Origin: Fusicatenibacter saccharivorans | GTDB taxonomy: Bacteria; Bacillota; Clostridia; Lachnospirales; Lachnospiraceae | Direction: 5' to 3' | Assembly: GCF_027667425.1 (NCBI RefSeq) | Contig: NZ_JAQEGR010000006.1 | Coordinates: 62,001 to 126,000, forward strand | DNA: 64,000 nucleotides | Part shown: positions 7,795 to 16,169 of the stretch, piece by piece | Layout: each line of letters opens with the position of its first letter | Position numbering within the stretch: the first letter of the stretch is position 1 | The notes under the pieces: model-generated | What the model was told of the DNA's origin: nothing | Seen by the model: the letters and a program-made list of their open reading frames with translations, nothing else | The model's database searches: none | Translations under genes and position numbers: made by a program

Positions 7795-7821
7795 GCTTTT
7801 TTTCAGAAATTCAAAAAAAAC

Positions 7822-7857
7822 TTGCATAATATACATTTGAGGTGTATACTTATGCAA
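7822..7857 (+). promoter_or_regulatory. argC promoter overlapped by tandem ARG boxes
   Basis: TTGCAT (7823-7828), 16 bases, then TATACT (7845-7850) make a good promoter about 130 bases before argC. Two imperfect palindromes cover it: TGCATAATATACA (7823-7835 region) and TGTATACTTATGCA (7843-7856). Together they form a larger inverted repeat with TTGCATAA at both outer ends. Paired 18-bp operators of this kind are typical of the hexameric arginine repressor ArgR; the assignment is an inference from context. Confidence 0.65.
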
Positions 7858-7988
7858 TCGACGGTATATGACAGCAGAAAACAAAGATTTTTCATTGAAA
7901 AAAGAAAATAATTGAGCTATCATAAAGAGAAAAGAAAAAATGTCCGGCAAGACAAGAAAACGGGCGAAAGAAAAAAGGAGAAAAAGGT

Positions 7989-9029
7989 ATGATCAGAGCA
8001 GGAATTATCGGTTCTACAGGATATGCAGGAGGCGAGCTGGTGCGTATTCTCCTGGGACACAAAGATGTGGAGATTAAATGGTATGGTTCCAGAAGCTATA
8101 TCGATAAGAAATATGCGTCGGTTTACCAGAATATGTTTCAGTTAGTAGACGATGTCTGCAAGGACGACAACATGGAGCAGCTTGCAAAGGAAGTAGACGT
8201 CATTTTTACAGCAACTCCGCAGGGACTCTGTGCTTCCCTGGTAAATGATGAAATTCTTTCGAAAGTAAAGGTCATCGACCTGAGCGCCGATTTCCGTATT
8301 AAAGATGTAAAAACGTATGAAGAGTGGTACAAGATCGAGCATAAATCCCCGCAGTATATCGACGAGGCGGTTTACGGACTGTGCGAGATCAACCGTGAGA
8401 AAGTAAAACAGGCGCGCATCGTGGCAAACCCGGGATGCTATCCGACCTGCTCAACTCTTTCGATTTATCCTTTATTAAAGGAAGATCTCATTGATGGCAA
8501 CACCATCATCATCGATGCAAAATCCGGAACTTCCGGAGCAGGAAGAGGAGCGAAAGTGGACAACCTCTACTGTGAGGTCAATGAAAACATCAAGGCATAC
8601 GGCGTTGCCGGCCACCGCCACACACCGGAGATCGAGGAGCAGCTTTCCTATGCAGCTGGCTACCCGATCACCCTGAACTTCACCCCGCATCTTGTTCCGA
8701 TGAACCGCGGCATTCTCGTAACGGCATATGCATCCCTGAAAAAAGATGTGACTTACGAAGAGGTTAAAGCCGTTTATGATAAGTATTATGCCAACGAGCA
8801 GTTTGTACGTGTTCTCGATAAGGATGTCTGCCCGCAGACGAAATGGGTCGAGGGAAGCAACTATGTGGATGTCAACTTCAAGATCGATCCGAGAACGAAA
8901 CGAATCATCATGATGGGTGCGATGGACAACCTGGTCAAAGGCGCAGCAGGACAGGCGGTACAGAATATGAACCTGATGTTCGGCCTGCCGGAAAACGAAG
9001 GCCTGTGCATGCCGCCGATGTTCCCGTAA
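7989..9029 (+). CDS. argC: N-acetyl-gamma-glutamyl-phosphate reductase
   Basis: Reduces N-acetylglutamyl phosphate to the semialdehyde with NADPH, the third step of ornithine synthesis. The 346-aa protein has the N-terminal nucleotide-binding start GIIGSTGYAGGELVRIL (residues 5-21), the active-site Cys at C150 in NPGCYPT, and the C-terminal GAAGQAVQNMN segment. The family is of the long (about 345 aa) type common in Firmicutes. ATG 7989 has an AAAAAGGAG ribosome binding site. It is the first gene of argCJBD, read from the ARG-box promoter about 130 bases upstream. Confidence 0.97.
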   Translation: MIRAGIIGSTGYAGGELVRILLGHKDVEIKWYGSRSYIDKKYASVYQNMFQLVDDVCKDDNMEQLAKEVDVIFTATPQGLCASLVNDEILSKVKVIDLSADFRIKDVKTYEEWYKIEHKSPQYIDEAVYGLCEINREKVKQARIVANPGCYPTCSTLSIYPLLKEDLIDGNTIIIDAKSGTSGAGRGAKVDNLYCEVNENIKAYGVAGHRHTPEIEEQLSYAAGYPITLNFTPHLVPMNRGILVTAYASLKKDVTYEEVKAVYDKYYANEQFVRVLDKDVCPQTKWVEGSNYVDVNFKIDPRTKRIIMMGAMDNLVKGAAGQAVQNMNLMFGLPENEGLCMPPMFP

Positions 9030-9081
9030 AAAAGACAGAAGCAGACAACAGACGGAATTTACGAAAAGTGAGGATAAAAGA

Positions 9082-10305
9082 ATGAAAAAGATTGAAGGAG
9101 GCATCACTGCTGCAAAAGGTTTTCAGGCAGCAGGCGGCGCAGCAGGAATTAAAAAACAGGGCGTAAAGGATATGGCACTTGTCTACAGCGAGGTACCGTG
9201 CGTAGCAGCAGGAACCTTTACTACAAACATCGTAAAAGCAGCTCCGGTCAAATGGGACCAGGAGATTGTATACAACCATCCAACCGCACAGGCAATCGTC
9301 TGCAACAGCGGAATCGCCAATGCATGCACCGGCGAGGAGGGCTATGGCTACTGCAGAAAAACCGCAGAGGCAGCATCGGCTGCACTTTCCATTCCAGAGG
9401 ACTCCGTTCTCGTTGCATCGACCGGTGTTATCGGAAAACAGATCCCGATCGATAAGATCGCAGCCGGCGTGGAAATGCTGAAACCGCAGCTTGCAGCTAC
9501 AAGAGAAGCCGCAGCTACAGCAGCACAGGCGATCATGACAACCGACACCGAGCCGAAGGAAGTTGCTGTTCAGATCGAAATCGGCGGAAAAACCGTAACG
9601 ATCGGCAGCATGTGCAAGGGCTCCGGTATGATCCATCCGAATATGTGCACCATGCTGAGCTTTGTGGCAACCGATGCCAATATTTCAAAAGAGATGCTGC
9701 AGAAAGCACTGAGCGAAGTTGTACCGGATACCTACAACATGGTTTCCGTAGACGGTGATACTTCCACAAACGATACCGTTCTCCTTCTGGCAAACGGTCT
9801 TGCCGGAAACCCGGAAATTACGGAAGAAAACGAGGATTACAAGATTTTCAAAGAAGCACTCTTTGAAGTCAATAAAACACAGGCGATGCACATCGCAGGC
9901 GACGGCGAGGGCGCAACCGCACTGTTCGAAGTGACGATTCAGGGAGCCGAGAGCAAAGAGCAGGCCGTGACACTGGCAAAATCCGTCATCACATCGAGTC
10001 TGACGAAAGCGGCAATCTTCGGCCATGATGCCAACTGGGGAAGAATCCTCTGCGCGATGGGTTACTCCGGAGCAAAATTCGATCCGGAAAATGTAGATCT
10101 CTACTTTGAGAGCGCAGCCGGAAAACTGCAGATTATCACGAAAGGTGTTGCCGTTGACTACAGCGAGGAGGAGGCAACGAAGATCCTCTCCGAGCCGAAA
10201 GTAACTGCGACCGCCGACATCCACATGGGAGAGGCGACAGCAACGGCATGGGGCTGCGACCTGACCTATGACTATGTAAAAATTAATGCGGATTACCGTT
10301 CTTAA
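9082..10305 (+). CDS. argJ: Glutamate N-acetyltransferase / amino-acid acetyltransferase (bifunctional ArgJ)
   Basis: Transfers the acetyl group from N-acetylornithine back to glutamate, so the acetyl cycle needs little acetyl-CoA; many family members also use acetyl-CoA directly. The 407-aa precursor cleaves itself to alpha and beta chains before a conserved Thr. Here the site is KGSGMIHPNMCTML with T190 as the new N-terminal nucleophile; the residue before it is Cys, where Ala is more usual. The C-terminal segment IFGHDANWGRILCAMGYSG is a clear family signature. The gene follows argC by 52 bases. Having argJ fits the absence of argA and argE from this operon. Confidence 0.97.
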   Translation: MKKIEGGITAAKGFQAAGGAAGIKKQGVKDMALVYSEVPCVAAGTFTTNIVKAAPVKWDQEIVYNHPTAQAIVCNSGIANACTGEEGYGYCRKTAEAASAALSIPEDSVLVASTGVIGKQIPIDKIAAGVEMLKPQLAATREAAATAAQAIMTTDTEPKEVAVQIEIGGKTVTIGSMCKGSGMIHPNMCTMLSFVATDANISKEMLQKALSEVVPDTYNMVSVDGDTSTNDTVLLLANGLAGNPEITEENEDYKIFKEALFEVNKTQAMHIAGDGEGATALFEVTIQGAESKEQAVTLAKSVITSSLTKAAIFGHDANWGRILCAMGYSGAKFDPENVDLYFESAAGKLQIITKGVAVDYSEEEATKILSEPKVTATADIHMGEATATAWGCDLTYDYVKINADYRS

Positions 10306-10411
10306 AAACATTCGGATGAAATTCTGAGGGAATACAACGAAAACGTGCCGGGAAATCGTATTTTCGGTACAGCAGAACCAGGAATCAAAAGAGGAGAGCG
10401 AGGAAAAAATC

Positions 10412-11308
10412 ATGGTAAATCAGATGTATCTGGACAAAGCAAATGTGCTGATCGAGGCACTTCCTTATATTCAGCGGTTCAACCGCAAAATCATTGTCAT
10501 CAAATACGGCGGAAGCGCGATGGTGGATGAAGAGCTGAAGAGAAACGTTATTCAGGACGTTGTTCTTCTGAAGCTGGTTGGATTCAAACCAATCATCGTA
10601 CACGGCGGCGGAAAGGAAATCAGCCGCTGGGTCGGAAAGGTCGGCATGGAACCGAAGTTTGTCAACGGCCTTCGTGTAACGGATGCCGATACGATGGAAG
10701 TGGCAGAGATGGTGCTGAATAAGGTCAACAAAGAGCTTGTCACCATGATTCAGTCGCTCGGTGTCAACGCAGTCGGCATCAGCGGAAAAGACGGCGGTCT
10801 CTTAAACGTAGAGAAAAAGCTGTCCAAGGGAGAGGACATCGGCTTCGTTGGAAATATCAAAAATGTAAACCCGAAAGTGCTGTACGATCTTCTGGATAAC
10901 GATTTCCTGCCGGTAGTCTGCCCGGTCGGCATGGACGATGATTTCAACACCTATAACATCAATGCAGACGACGCAGCCTGCGCGATCGCAGAGGCGTTAA
11001 ATGCGGAAAAACTGGCATTCCTGACCGATATCGAGGGTGTATACAAAGATCCGAAGGACCCGGAGAGCCTGATTTCCGAGCTCCACGTACAGGAAGCAAG
11101 AGATCTCATCACAAACGGAAATGTCGGCGGCGGTATGATTCCAAAGCTCCAGGGCTGTATCGACGCGATTGAGAACGGTGTTTCAAGAGTCCACATCATG
11201 GACGGAAGAATCCAGCACTGCCTGCTGCTTGAGATCTTTACGAACAAAGGAATTGGTACGGCGATTTTAGGGGAAAACAAGGAGAAATTCAATCATGAAG
11301 ACGAATGA
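10412..11308 (+). CDS. argB: Acetylglutamate kinase
   Basis: Phosphorylates N-acetylglutamate with ATP, the second step of the pathway and often the arginine-inhibited one. The 298-aa protein shows KYGGSAM, the substrate glycine loop VHGGGKEIS and the ATP-site segment FLTDIEGVY. The N-terminal stretch before KYGGSAM (about 30 residues, with LIEALPYI) is of the kind seen in arginine-sensitive hexameric enzymes; feedback inhibition is therefore plausible but not shown. GCGAGGA lies 7-8 bases before ATG 10412. The gap to argJ is 106 bases, while the 3' end overlaps argD by 14 bases, which suggests translational coupling. Confidence 0.97.
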   Translation: MVNQMYLDKANVLIEALPYIQRFNRKIIVIKYGGSAMVDEELKRNVIQDVVLLKLVGFKPIIVHGGGKEISRWVGKVGMEPKFVNGLRVTDADTMEVAEMVLNKVNKELVTMIQSLGVNAVGISGKDGGLLNVEKKLSKGEDIGFVGNIKNVNPKVLYDLLDNDFLPVVCPVGMDDDFNTYNINADDAACAIAEALNAEKLAFLTDIEGVYKDPKDPESLISELHVQEARDLITNGNVGGGMIPKLQGCIDAIENGVSRVHIMDGRIQHCLLLEIFTNKGIGTAILGENKEKFNHEDE

Positions 11309-12485
11309 GTATATGGAACAGACCGAGCAGTACGTGCTCCACACCTATAACCGGTTCCCGCTCGTGATCGACCACGGCGAGGGCGTTCATCTGTATGACA
11401 CCGACGGAAAAGCATATCTGGACTTTGCAGCAGGTATCGCGGTATATGCGCTCGGCTACAGCAATGACGATTATAAAAAAGCAGTGAAAGACCAGGTGGA
11501 CAAAGTCATCCATGTTTCCAACCTGTTCTACAATGTGCCGATGGGCTCCGCGGCAGAAAAGCTGGCGAAGGCATCCGGCATGGATAAAGTATTCTTTACG
11601 AACAGCGGTACGGAGTCGATCGAGGGAGCCATCAAAGTAGCGAGAAAATACGCTTACTTAAAAGATGGCAGCAACGATCACGAGATCATCGCGATGAACC
11701 ATTCCTTCCATGGAAGAAGCCTTGGAGCGCTTTCTGTAACAGGAAATACGCATTATCAGGATCCGTTCAAACCGCTGATCGGCGGCATTAAATTTGCGGA
11801 TTTTAATGATCTGGAGAGCGTAAAGGCACAGATTACCGACAAGACATGTGCGATCATCATGGAGACTGTACAGGGCGAGGGCGGTATCTATCCGGCAACG
11901 AAAGAATTTTTACAGGGCGTGCGCGATCTGTGTGACGAGCACGACATCCTGCTGATTCTCGACGAGATCCAGTGCGGTATGGGAAGAACGGGAAAACTGT
12001 TCGCATGGCAGGATTACGGCGTACAGCCGGATGTCATGACGTGTGCAAAAGCACTTGGCTGCGGCGTTCCGGTCGGCGCCTTCGTGCTGAATAAAAAGAC
12101 GGCAGAGCATTCGCTCGTTCCGGGAGACCACGGAACGACATACGGCGGAAACCCGCTGGCCTGCGCGGCTGTCAATGCTGTATTTGAATGCTATGAGAAA
12201 CAGCATGTCGTAGAGCATGTAGCAGAGACGGCTCCGTATCTGGAGAAAAAGCTGGACGAGCTGGTGGAAAAATATGACTGCCTCGCAGCACGCCGTGGAA
12301 AAGGCTTTATGCAGGGCCTTGTCGTAACGGGACGTCCGGTCGGAGAAGTCATCAACCGCGCGATTGAGAACGGACTTCTTGTGATTTCCGCCGGAAGCGA
12401 CGTTCTTCGTATGGTACCGCCGCTTGTGATTACGAAAGATGACATCGATGAGATGATTGAAAAACTGGAGAAAGCATTACAGTAA
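11295..12485 (+). CDS. argD: Acetylornithine aminotransferase
   Basis: A PLP-dependent class III aminotransferase that converts N-acetylglutamate semialdehyde and glutamate to N-acetylornithine. The 396-aa protein has the N-terminal LDFAAGIAVYALGY, NSGTESIEGAIK for phosphate binding, the LILDEIQCGMGRTGK segment and the PLP lysine in TCAKALGCGVP. ATG 11295 lies inside argB, so it is coupled to it. It is the last gene of argCJBD; a two-part hairpin terminator begins 11 bases after the stop codon. Confidence 0.97.
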   Translation: MKTNEYMEQTEQYVLHTYNRFPLVIDHGEGVHLYDTDGKAYLDFAAGIAVYALGYSNDDYKKAVKDQVDKVIHVSNLFYNVPMGSAAEKLAKASGMDKVFFTNSGTESIEGAIKVARKYAYLKDGSNDHEIIAMNHSFHGRSLGALSVTGNTHYQDPFKPLIGGIKFADFNDLESVKAQITDKTCAIIMETVQGEGGIYPATKEFLQGVRDLCDEHDILLILDEIQCGMGRTGKLFAWQDYGVQPDVMTCAKALGCGVPVGAFVLNKKTAEHSLVPGDHGTTYGGNPLACAAVNAVFECYEKQHVVEHVAETAPYLEKKLDELVEKYDCLAARRGKGFMQGLVVTGRPVGEVINRAIENGLLVISAGSDVLRMVPPLVITKDDIDEMIEKLEKALQ

Positions 12486-12495
12486 TGTGAAATAG

Positions 12496-12538
12496 ACAGC
12501 CGTCTGGTTTCCTAGGCAGGAGACCGGTCGGCTGTTTT
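12496..12538 (+). terminator. argCJBD terminator
   Basis: ACAGCCG (12496-12502) pairs with CGGCTGT (12529-12535), and inside them GGTTTCC pairs with GGAGACC. Three to four T follow the stem. Confidence 0.75.
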
Positions 12539-12590
12539 CCTGCTGTCCCTGAGTTCTGTATAAAAACGGGGAAAAAAGGAATAGTATAAA

Positions 12591-12752
12591 ATGTACTCTC
12601 GGGGCCTTTCTGCACTTGCTTTTACGGCCGATTTTCCGCCAGCTGCACCCAAATTTCATCAACGTACGCACCGCGTACGCCTCAGAAATTTGGGTGCAGC
12701 TGACAAAAAATCTTCTCGTAAAATCAAGCGCAGAAAGACTCCGAGAGTACAT
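12591..12752. repeat. 162-bp near-perfect inverted repeat (long hairpin element)
   Basis: Two arms of 67 and 68 bp (12591-12657 and 12685-12752) are inverted copies with roughly 85 percent identity by eye. The inner 17 bp (AGCTGCACCCAAATTTC and its complement) and the outer 12 bp are perfect. The 27-bp loop holds its own hairpin, CGTACGC (12663-12669) and GCGTACG (12673-12679). The element has no coding content, although both strands begin with ATGTACTCTCGG and so show mirrored spurious ORFs. It fills the gap between the argD terminator and the DUF606 gene. It may be a MITE or a structured RNA; no clear target-site duplication is visible. Confidence 0.75.
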
Positions 12753-12777
12753 AAAAAAACAGCAGGAGGAAAAATCA

Positions 12778-13209
12778 ATGGCGGGAATTTTAACAGCGCT
12801 GCTTTCCGGCGCACTGATGAGTATTCAGGGCGTTTTCAACACAGAGGTGACGAAACAGACGAGTACATGGCTGGCGGCCGGCTGGGTGCAGATCAGTGCG
12901 TTTGCCGTCTGTCTTGCGGCATGGTGCATCACCGGGAGGGAGCCCATCGGGGATCTGTTCCGCGTAAAGCCGTGGTATCTGCTGCTCGGCGGGGCAATTG
13001 GCGCGTTTATCACGATCACGGTTATCTGGAGTATGGCAGGGCTCGGCCCGGCGAAGGCGGCGATGCTGATCGTCATTTCCCAGCTCGCAGCGGCGTGGCT
13101 GATTGAACTGTTCGGCCTTTTCGGTATGGAAAAAACGGATTTCACCGTGCGAAAACTGATCGGCATGGCGATCGCCGTTGTGGGAATTGTAGTGTTTCAG
13201 TGGGAATAA
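12778..13209 (+). CDS. DMT-superfamily small membrane transporter (DUF606/YdcZ)
   Basis: A 143-aa integral membrane protein with four to five hydrophobic segments, of the single-domain YdcZ/DUF606 type in the drug/metabolite transporter superfamily. Visible marks are the N-terminal LSGALMSIQGVFN, the conserved GAFITIT segment and LIVISQLAAAWLIE. Such half-size proteins usually work as dimers; substrates are mostly unknown. The in-frame ATG at 12616 would read through the palindromic element and is rejected, because AGGAGG (12764-12769) positions ATG 12778. It stands alone between the long inverted repeat and the comEA promoter. Confidence 0.85.
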   Translation: MAGILTALLSGALMSIQGVFNTEVTKQTSTWLAAGWVQISAFAVCLAAWCITGREPIGDLFRVKPWYLLLGGAIGAFITITVIWSMAGLGPAKAAMLIVISQLAAAWLIELFGLFGMEKTDFTVRKLIGMAIAVVGIVVFQWE

Positions 13210-13225
13210 CGATTAAGATTTCTAC

Positions 13226-13254
13226 TTGTATTTTTATGGTTTCTTCGATACAAT
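13226..13254 (+). promoter_or_regulatory. comEA promoter
   Basis: TTGTAT (13226-13231), 17 bases, TACAAT (13249-13254). It is the only clear promoter before comEA and may drive the genes that follow. Confidence 0.6.
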
Positions 13255-13322
13255 AGAAACGTAGTTATGCGTACACAAGGGACCCTTGCGCGTCAGATGC
13301 GAAGCGGAAGGGAGTACACAGC

Positions 13323-14027
13323 ATGAAATTGAAAAAACAGCAGGACAGAGGCAGAAAACATGCAAAAATACTGGCGGCGATGCTGGTTTTTTTGCTCTGC
13401 GGATGCAACCACAGGGATACAGAATACAAACTGTCAGATAGCACAGGCGGGAGCACGGCGGAAACCGTTTTCGGGAATCAGAAGGAAGTGGATGAGGAGC
13501 AGACGGTTTCCGGAAAAAGCGCCGGAGAAACCACAGGCATTCCGGAAAAACGTGAGGCACAGGAGGCAGCACCGGAAGAAACAGTGCAGGTTTATATCTG
13601 CGGTGCGGTCGCTTCCCCCGGTGTCTACACGCTGCCGGGCGGAAGCCGCGTAGTGCAGGCTGTGGAAGCGGCAGGCGGATTTCTGCCGGATGCTGAAGAA
13701 AAAATCCTCAATCTTGCACGGAAAATCGAAGACGGAGAGCAGATCACCGTCTGGACGCGCGAGGAGGCAGAAAACATGGAAATCACGGAAACGCCGCAGC
13801 AGAATACGGGCGGCACGGAGCAGGCTTCCGGTTCCGGCAAAGTCAACCTGAACACGGCCGGAAAAGAAGAACTGATGACACTCTCCGGCATCGGAGAGAG
13901 CCGTGCGGATGCCATCATCGCCTACCGCGAAGCAAACGGCCCGTTTGGTTCGATTGAGGAGATTATGAACATTGAGGGCATCAAGGAAAAGATGTTTGAA
14001 AAGATAAGGGGTTCTATCGAGGTTTAG
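13323..14027 (+). CDS. comEA: ComEA-type DNA receptor, lipoprotein with SLBB and helix-hairpin-helix domains
   Basis: A 234-aa envelope protein that binds double-stranded DNA for uptake through the ComEC channel. The N-terminus is basic, then hydrophobic, and ends in a lipobox (LLCGC), so this version is probably lipid-anchored where Bacillus ComEA has a membrane helix. A low-complexity linker (about 30-80) leads to an SLBB domain (VYICGAVASPGVYTLPGG). After a second linker comes the helix-hairpin-helix pair at the C-terminus (VNLNTAGKEELMTLSGIGE ... EEIMNIEGIKEK), which contacts DNA. The length is typical. It is followed 17 bases later by a response regulator gene rather than comEB, while comEC follows only at 17090. 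Confidence 0.9.
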   Translation: MKLKKQQDRGRKHAKILAAMLVFLLCGCNHRDTEYKLSDSTGGSTAETVFGNQKEVDEEQTVSGKSAGETTGIPEKREAQEAAPEETVQVYICGAVASPGVYTLPGGSRVVQAVEAAGGFLPDAEEKILNLARKIEDGEQITVWTREEAENMEITETPQQNTGGTEQASGSGKVNLNTAGKEELMTLSGIGESRADAIIAYREANGPFGSIEEIMNIEGIKEKMFEKIRGSIEV

Positions 14028-14044
14028 AACAAGAAGGAGAAGAA

Positions 14045-14734
14045 ATGGCAAAGAAAGTTCTTGTAGTTGATGATGAAAAACTGATCGTAAAAGGAATCCG
14101 CTTCAGCCTGGAGCAGGACGGCATGGAGGTTGACTGCGCATACGACGGCGAGGAAGCACTCTCCATGGCAAAAGAAAAAGAATACGATATGATCCTTCTG
14201 GATCTGATGCTGCCAAAGCTGGACGGGTTGTCCGTCTGCCAGCAGATCCGTGAATTTTCCAACGTTCCGATCGTCATGCTGACCGCAAAGGGCGAGGACA
14301 TGGACAAAATCCTGGGACTGGAATACGGCGCAGATGATTACATCACAAAGCCGTTCAACATTCTGGAAGTAAAAGCACGCATCAAGGCCATCATGCGCCG
14401 TGCGGCCCGCCAGGAGCCAAAAGAAGAGAAAGCAAAAGTCGTACAGGTGAAAGACCTGCGGATCGACTGCGAGAGCAGAAGAGTCTTCATCGGAGACCGC
14501 GAGATCAATCTGACTGCGAAGGAGTTCGATGTGCTCGAGCTTCTCGTCTTCAATCCGAACAAGGTGTACAGCAGAGAGAACCTGCTGAACATTGTCTGGG
14601 GCTATGAGTACCCGGGCGACGTGCGCACCGTAGATGTACATATCCGCCGTCTGCGCGAAAAGATTGAGAAAAATCCAAGTGAACCGAAGTACGTTCACAC
14701 AAAGTGGGGAGTTGGTTACTATTTCCAGGCTTAA
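14045..14734 (+). CDS. OmpR/PhoB-family response regulator
   Basis: A 229-aa DNA-binding response regulator. The receiver domain (1-120) has the acidic pair D9-D10 (VVDDEK), phospho-acceptor D53 (LLDLMLPKLDG), T/S at MLTAKGED and K near 102 (ITKPFN). The C-terminal winged helix (about 133-228) ends in the usual VHTKWGVGYYF. It resembles the WalR/MtrA-like regulators of envelope genes, but close family membership cannot be decided by eye. ATG 14045 has an AGAAGGAGAAG ribosome binding site. The kinase gene begins within its last codons and a GerMN lipoprotein follows, an order like mtrA-mtrB-lpqB of Actinobacteria. Confidence 0.93.
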   Translation: MAKKVLVVDDEKLIVKGIRFSLEQDGMEVDCAYDGEEALSMAKEKEYDMILLDLMLPKLDGLSVCQQIREFSNVPIVMLTAKGEDMDKILGLEYGADDYITKPFNILEVKARIKAIMRRAARQEPKEEKAKVVQVKDLRIDCESRRVFIGDREINLTAKEFDVLELLVFNPNKVYSRENLLNIVWGYEYPGDVRTVDVHIRRLREKIEKNPSEPKYVHTKWGVGYYFQA

Positions 14735-16157
14735 AAACAAAGAAAAATGGAAGTTTCTGCGGAGTCTGCGCTTCCGCATCACGGTGATTCTTGTGATCAT
14801 CGGCATTGTACCGTGTGTGATCCTTGAGAAGAGCATCGTAAACAGCTATGAGGACCGTGCGGTATCGGTGCGCAGCATTACCGTAAAAAATCAGTGCGAT
14901 ATTATCTGCAACCAGCTCATCCAGCAGAATTACATGGAAGATCCTGGATCGGATGTCATCAACGGACAGCTCAGTATGCTGACGAATATCTACGGCGGCA
15001 GAATCCTGATTATCGACCAGGATTTCCGCGTCATCAAAGATACGTACGATATGGACCGCGGAAAGACGATTATCTCGCAGGAGGTCATCCAGAGTTTTCA
15101 GGGCAAGGAGACGAGCCAGTACGACCGGAAAAACAGCTATCTGGAAATGACGGTGCGGATTCAGAATACCGAGACGAAGGAGACGCTCGGCGTTATGCTC
15201 GTCAGCATTTCGACGGATGAGATCCGTGCGAATATGAAAATTCTGGAGACGAAGGGAATGACGATTCTTTCGATCATTGCGCTTCTCGTGCTGGTTTTTG
15301 GCTATCTGCTCGCGGGCATTCTGATGAAGCCGTTCCAGAAGGTCACCCGTTCCATCGAGGACATCACCGACGGCTATCTCGACGAAAGCATTTCTGTTCC
15401 GGATTACCTCGAGACAGAGCTGATCACGGACGCATTCAACAAGATGCTGACCCGCGTCCGCACGCTCGACGATTCCCGCCAGGAATTTGTTTCGAACGTC
15501 TCGCATGAGTTAAAGACGCCGCTTGCGTCCATGAAGGTTCTGGCGGATTCGCTGAACGGGCAGGAGGGCGTTCCGGTGGAACTTTATCAGGAGTTCATGC
15601 AGGATATTACCTCGGAGATCGACCGCGAAAACCAGATTATTACCGACCTTTTGTCGCTGGTCAAGATGGATAAAAAGGTGGCAGACCTCAATATCACCCA
15701 GGTCAATATCAACGAGCTGTTAGAGCAGCTGCTGAAGCGGCTTCATCCGATTGCCGCACAGAAAAATGTGGAGCTCATTCTCGACAGCTTCCGCCCGGTC
15801 AATGCGGAGGTGGATGCGACGAAGCTCTCGCTGGCGTTCTCGAACCTGATCGAAAACGGCATCAAGTACAACAACGAGAATGGATGGGTGCGTGTATCCT
15901 TAAATGCGGATCACAAATATTTCTACGTGACGGTGGCAGACTCCGGCATCGGCATCCCGGAGGAGTCGATTGCGCATATCTTCGAGCGTTTCTACCGCGT
16001 GGACAAGTCCCACTCGCGGGAAATCGGCGGAACCGGCCTTGGCCTTGCGATTGCGCGGAGCGCGATTGTCATGCACCGGGGAGCGATCCGTGTATACAGC
16101 AAAGAAAACGAGGGAACGACATTTTCCGTGCGGATTCCTCTGAATTACGTGATGTAG
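14712..16157 (+). CDS. Sensor histidine kinase (two-TM, HAMP, HisKA)
   Basis: Membrane-bound partner of the preceding regulator. From the TTG at 14712 it has 481 aa: TM1 (RFRITVILVIIGIVPCVIL), an extracytoplasmic sensor of about 150 residues, TM2 (TILSIIALLVLVFGYLLAG), HAMP, HisKA with H265 (SHELKTPLASMK), and HATPase_c with N-box (NLIENGIKYN), G1 (DSGIGIP) and G2 (GGTGLGLAIA). The start is not certain: the frame is open back to ATG 14634 inside the regulator gene, but the regulator stop and the charged segment before TM1 favour the TTG near 14712 or the GTG at 14679. It overlaps the regulator either way. An AGGAGG just at its stop codon serves the GerMN gene. Confidence 0.92.
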   Translation: MVTISRLKNKEKWKFLRSLRFRITVILVIIGIVPCVILEKSIVNSYEDRAVSVRSITVKNQCDIICNQLIQQNYMEDPGSDVINGQLSMLTNIYGGRILIIDQDFRVIKDTYDMDRGKTIISQEVIQSFQGKETSQYDRKNSYLEMTVRIQNTETKETLGVMLVSISTDEIRANMKILETKGMTILSIIALLVLVFGYLLAGILMKPFQKVTRSIEDITDGYLDESISVPDYLETELITDAFNKMLTRVRTLDDSRQEFVSNVSHELKTPLASMKVLADSLNGQEGVPVELYQEFMQDITSEIDRENQIITDLLSLVKMDKKVADLNITQVNINELLEQLLKRLHPIAAQKNVELILDSFRPVNAEVDATKLSLAFSNLIENGIKYNNENGWVRVSLNADHKYFYVTVADSGIGIPEESIAHIFERFYRVDKSHSREIGGTGLGLAIARSAIVMHRGAIRVYSKENEGTTFSVRIPLNYVM

Positions 16158-16169
16158 GAGGTGGCGCAC

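Noticed and set aside
12591..13106. Mirrored frames beginning MYSR on both strands
   Set aside because: They arise from the inverted repeat itself; neither has a ribosome binding site and the plus-strand one runs out of frame through the DUF606 gene.
14634..14711. Extended N-terminus of the histidine kinase from ATG 14634
   Set aside because: It would overlap the response regulator by 101 bases and adds residues that read like the shadow of the regulator's wHTH; a start near 14712 is preferred though not certain.
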